A stretch of 64,000 nucleotides of DNA, from positions 124,001-188,000 of the forward strand of contig CP076546.1 of the NCBI GenBank assembly GCA_018889975.1. The letters run 5' to 3'. A model generated the notes under the pieces. That model searched no databases. It saw only the letters and a program-made list of their open reading frames with translations, and had not been told where the DNA came from. This document shows, piece after piece, positions 61,298 to 64,000 of this stretch. The stretch comes from Bacillus sp. NP157 (GTDB lineage: Bacteria > Pseudomonadota > Gammaproteobacteria > Xanthomonadales > Rhodanobacteraceae). Every line of letters starts with the position of its first letter. Position 1 is the stretch's first letter. Position numbers and translations under genes: made by a program.

Positions 61298-62173
61298 ATG
61301 ACCACACACGTCGACAACTCCCAGGCCGCCGGTCTCAACTGGATCGCCGACCGTCGTCCCACCCGTAGCATCGCCGTCGCAGGCGGCAAGGGCGGCGTGG
61401 GCAAGACCACGGTGGCCGTGAACCTCGGCATGGCGCTCGCGATGGGTGGCCGCGACGTGCTGCTGCTGGACGCCGACCTCGGCATGGCCAACATCGACGT
61501 GCTGCTCGGCCTGCAGCCCACGCGCCACCTCGGCCACATGCTGGAAGGTGCCTGCGGCATCGAAGACGTGGTGTTGCCCTCGGCCCACGGCCTCAAGGTG
61601 ATCCCGGCCACGTCCGGCACGCGCCGCATGGCCCAGCTGCCGAACATCGAACACGCCGCGATCATCCGCGCGTTCGACGAATACCCGCTGGCCCCCGAAT
61701 ACCTCATCGTCGACACCGCCGCCGGCATCTCCGACAGCGTGACGATGTTCGCGGCCGCCTCCGACGAGGTGGTGGTCGTGGTCTGCGACGAACCCGCCTC
61801 GCTCACCGACGCCTACGCGCTGATCAAGGTGATGTCGCGCGAGTTCGCGGTCAACCGCTTCCGGATCGTGGCCAACATGGTCCGCCATGCACAGGAAGGC
61901 CGCCAGCTGTTCGAAAAACTCTCGCGGGTGACGAACCGGTTCCTCGACGTCTCCCTCGATTTCATGGGCATGGTGCCGCACGACGAGTACCTGCGCCAGG
62001 CGATCCGCCGCCAGTCGGCGGTGGTCGATGCCTGGCCGAGCAGCCGTTCGGCGGTGGGATTCAAGAATCTGGCCAGGTCGGTCGATACATGGGGGGAACC
62101 CGAACCCCGTGGACAGGGTCGCATCGGCTTTTTTGCCGGGCGTGAGCACGTGGGGGGAGGGCTGCCGTTGTGA
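61298..62173 (+). CDS. fleN: Flagellar number regulator FleN (FlhG)
   Basis: A 291-aa MinD-like ATPase limiting flagellar number; in Pseudomonas it antagonises FleQ. Deviant Walker A GKGGVGKT at 30-37 (VAGGKGGVGKTTVAVNLG), DADLGMANIDVLLGL, and DTAAGISDSV. ATG 61298 was preferred; GTG 61247, 17 codons upstream in frame, is possible, and neither has a clear ribosome site. It overlaps fliA by 4 bp. Confidence 0.92.
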   Translation: MTTHVDNSQAAGLNWIADRRPTRSIAVAGGKGGVGKTTVAVNLGMALAMGGRDVLLLDADLGMANIDVLLGLQPTRHLGHMLEGACGIEDVVLPSAHGLKVIPATSGTRRMAQLPNIEHAAIIRAFDEYPLAPEYLIVDTAAGISDSVTMFAAASDEVVVVVCDEPASLTDAYALIKVMSREFAVNRFRIVANMVRHAQEGRQLFEKLSRVTNRFLDVSLDFMGMVPHDEYLRQAIRRQSAVVDAWPSSRSAVGFKNLARSVDTWGEPEPRGQGRIGFFAGREHVGGGLPL

Positions 62174-62901
62174 GTGTCGCGAGCGAATACCTTGAAATCA
62201 CTAAGGTTCCGGCCGATCAACTGGTAAGAACGCACGCGCCGCTGGTGCGCCGGATCGCCTATCACCTGATGGGCCGCCTGCCGCCCAGCGTCGATGCAAA
62301 CGACCTGATGCAGGCCGGCATGATCGGTTTGCTTGAGGCGGCAAGGAATTATTCGCCGACTCGCGCGGCCAGCTTCGAAACCTATGCGGGCATCCGCATT
62401 CGTGGCGCCATGCTGGACGAGCTGCGCAAGACGGACTGGACACCGAGGTCGGTGCACAGGAAGTTGCGCGAGGTGGCGGAAGTAACGAGGCAGATCGAGA
62501 ACGAAACCGGCGGCGACGCCAACGACGTGGAAGTGATGAAGCGTCTTGGCATCGATGCCATGGAGTACAACCAGATCCTGGCGGACGCGGCGAGTGCGCG
62601 GTTGCTGAGCCTGACGGCGCCCGAAGGCGACGAAGGTTCCGCCATCGATGTCGCCGATCCGGATGCCGCGGGTCCGGAAGGGCTCTTCGAACAGGCCGGC
62701 CTGCGCGGTGCGCTTGCCGAGTCCATCGATGGCCTGCCGGAGCGCGAAAAGCTGGTGATGTCGCTGTACTACGATGAAGAACTCAACCTGAAGGAAATCG
62801 GTGCGGTGTTGGGGGTTAGCGAATCGCGCGTGTGCCAGATCCATGGCCAGGCCCTGATCCGCCTCCGCGCGCGCATGTCGGGTTGGAAAGACAAACACTA
62901 A
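62170..62901 (+). CDS. fliA: Flagellar sigma factor FliA (sigma-28)
   Basis: A 243-aa sigma-70-family factor for late flagellar genes. Region 2 has LVRRIAYHLMGRLPPSVDANDLMQAGMIGLLEAARNY and FETYAGIRIRGAMLDELRKTDW. Region 4 has KLVMSLYYDEELNLKEIGAVLGVSESRVCQIH. The start is GTG 62170, overlapping the fleN stop (GTGA). Matching sigma-28 promoters stand before flgM, fliC, cheV and the chemoreceptor gene. Confidence 0.97.
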   Translation: MSVASEYLEITKVPADQLVRTHAPLVRRIAYHLMGRLPPSVDANDLMQAGMIGLLEAARNYSPTRAASFETYAGIRIRGAMLDELRKTDWTPRSVHRKLREVAEVTRQIENETGGDANDVEVMKRLGIDAMEYNQILADAASARLLSLTAPEGDEGSAIDVADPDAAGPEGLFEQAGLRGALAESIDGLPEREKLVMSLYYDEELNLKEIGAVLGVSESRVCQIHGQALIRLRARMSGWKDKH

Positions 62902-62931
62902 GAACGACGCGGCTGTAAGGCGGAGAAAGCT

Positions 62932-63333
62932 TTGGACAAGAACATGAAAATCCTGGTGGTGGACGATTTCTCCACCATGCGGCGCATCGTCCGCAACCTG
63001 CTGGTCGAGCTGGGTTTCACCAACACGCTCATCCAGGAGGCCGAGGACGGCAATGCCGCGCTGGCGCTGTTGCGCGCGCAGCCGATCGACCTGGTGGTGA
63101 CCGACTGGAACATGCCGAACATGACCGGCATCGAGCTGTTGCGCGCCATCCGCGCCGACGCCGCCCTGAAGTCGTTGCCCGTGCTGATGGTGACGGCCGA
63201 GAACAACCGCGACCAGATCATCGCCGCCGCGCAGAGCGGCGTGAACGGCTACGTGGTGAAGCCGTTCACGGCGGTCACGCTGAAGGAAAAGCTCGACAAG
63301 ATCTTTGAACGACTCGCCGCGGCCGCGGGCTAA
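62932..63333 (+). CDS. cheY: Chemotaxis response regulator CheY
   Basis: A 133-aa single-domain receiver that binds FliM when phosphorylated. Acidic pair in [16 protein letters not shown], phospho-acceptor Asp58 in [12 protein letters not shown], switch Thr in MVTAENN and Lys in VVKPFT. A TTG start at 62932 is favoured because GGAG lies 7 bp upstream; ATG 62944 (129 aa) is the alternative and lies too far from it. Confidence 0.95.
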   Translation: MDKNMKILVVDDFSTMRRIVRNLLVELGFTNTLIQEAEDGNAALALLRAQPIDLVVTDWNMPNMTGIELLRAIRADAALKSLPVLMVTAENNRDQIIAAAQSGVNGYVVKPFTAVTLKEKLDKIFERLAAAAG

Positions 63334-63343
63334 GGGACTGAGC

Positions 63344-63985
63344 ATGAACATGACGATTACCGCCGGCCACGAGGTCGCTCCCGAGTTGCGCGAGCTGTTC
63401 GACGCTGACGACAGCACCGCGTTCGAACAGGCGCTGGACCGACTCATCCGCAGCCGTGAACAGCACCTGTTCATGGCCTTGGGCCACCTTGCGCGCGACC
63501 TGCACGAATCCGCCCGCCGCCTCGCGGTCGATATCTCCAGCGATGGCATCCCGGGCAACATGGGCGACGCCCGCAAGCACCTGCGCGACGTGCTCGAAAT
63601 GAGCGCGCAGGCCGCCCATCGCACGCTGGACTTCAGCGAACGCCTGCGTCCGCAGGCGCAGGCGCTGGCGAAGCAGGCCGACGAGCTGCTCGTGCTCGAC
63701 CAGGCCGATCCGGGCTTTGGCTCCAACGCGACGGCGCTGGCCGTGCGCGTGGGCGACTTTGCGCAGAACTGCGACATCGGCCTGGGTGAAATGGTCGAGG
63801 CGCAGTCCTGGCAGGACCTGTCCGGCCAGCGCGTGGCCAAGGTCGAGGCCTTCATGGCCAAGGTCGAATCTTCGCTGGTGGAGCTGGTTCGCCTCACGGG
63901 TTCGCTGGCGGGTGCGAACGCGCCGGTCGCGGACAAGGTCAGCCAGGACGAAGTGGATCGCCTCCTTAGCGAATTCGGCTTCTGA
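63344..63985 (+). CDS. cheZ: CheY-P phosphatase CheZ
   Basis: A 213-aa helical phosphatase. The catalytic helix has EAQSWQDLSGQRVAKVEAFM with the conserved Asp and Gln. The C-terminal SQDEVDRLLSEFGF is the CheY-tethering peptide. ATG 63344 has AAGGGA at a suitable spacing; the upstream in-frame extension overlaps cheY. It follows cheY by 10 bp. Confidence 0.95.
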   Translation: MNMTITAGHEVAPELRELFDADDSTAFEQALDRLIRSREQHLFMALGHLARDLHESARRLAVDISSDGIPGNMGDARKHLRDVLEMSAQAAHRTLDFSERLRPQAQALAKQADELLVLDQADPGFGSNATALAVRVGDFAQNCDIGLGEMVEAQSWQDLSGQRVAKVEAFMAKVESSLVELVRLTGSLAGANAPVADKVSQDEVDRLLSEFGF

Positions 63986-63993
63986 GGCCGGAA

Positions 63994-64000
63994 TGAGCGT
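63994..64000 (+). CDS. Start of the next chemotaxis gene, probably cheA
   Basis: An ATG at 63994, 8 bp after the cheZ stop and preceded by GAGG, opens a frame (ATGAGCGT...) cut by the window end. The usual fliA-cheY-cheZ-cheA order suggests cheA, but only two codons are visible. Confidence 0.4.

Overview
The window is GC-rich (about two thirds G+C by eye), tightly packed DNA from a polarly flagellated gammaproteobacterium. Gene content and order (FleQ, FlhF, FleN and FliA in one flagellar block, a YfhL-type ferredoxin after coaD, a YggX/MutY/AsmA run) and 23-bp REP-like palindromes with core GTAGGAGCGCGC fit the Lysobacterales (Xanthomonadales), most likely Rhodanobacteraceae (Luteibacter/Dyella/Rhodanobacter type). 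That placement is inference from synteny and sequence style, not a database match.

Bases 1-22,700 are a mixed housekeeping region. In order: the 3' end of dapE; a two-gene operon for a phosphodiester glycosidase-like protein and a penicillin-acylase-family Ntn hydrolase; a NUDIX hydrolase; parC; a secreted S33 hydrolase; an acyltransferase-3 protein; an Rrf2 regulator with a thioredoxin-reductase-like flavoprotein; a secreted endonuclease/exonuclease/phosphatase protein; a small membrane protein and a heptad-repeat coiled-coil protein; tRNA-Phe; yggX-mutY-asmA-like; ftsY; rsmD-coaD-lipoprotein-ferredoxin; gamma-glutamyltranspeptidase; an MBL-fold hydrolase; a TMEM43-like protein and a MAPEG protein.

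Bases 22,686-64,000 are an almost uninterrupted flagellar and chemotaxis locus. A leftward arm carries an EAL/HDOD signalling protein, flgN, flgM, flgA and a soluble chemoreceptor. A rightward arm carries cheV, flgBCDEFGHIJKL, fliC, fliDS, a FliT-like gene, a PilZ-like gene, fleQ, fliEFGHIJK, fliLM, fliNOPQR, flhBAF, fleN, fliA, cheY, cheZ and the first bases of a following gene, probably cheA. Most of the apparatus is present: export gate, MS/C rings, rod, hook, filament, secreted anti-sigma factor, master regulator and placement proteins. Stators (motAB) and fleSR-type genes are not in the window.

A readable promoter hierarchy ties the locus together. Sigma-54 (-24/-12) elements precede flgB, fliD, fliE, fliL and fliN, with a weaker one before fleQ. 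Sigma-28 (FliA) promoters precede flgM (all 16 consensus bases), fliC, cheV and the chemoreceptor-flgA operon. TGACGT/ACGTCA dyads lie 90-180 bp upstream of the fleQ, fliL and fliN sigma-54 elements and may be activator sites. The expected logic is FleQ plus sigma-54 for basal body and hook, then export of FlgM, then FliA-driven filament and chemotaxis genes.

The most unusual points are: a REP element translated inside the predicted spacer peptide of the penicillin acylase; another REP that supplies the fliM stop codon and bounds a minisatellite; two mutually exclusive hairpins before flgF, one of which would hide its ribosome binding site; a 14-bp-arm palindrome over the start codon of the Rrf2 gene; and a threefold module shared between FlgK and FlgL.
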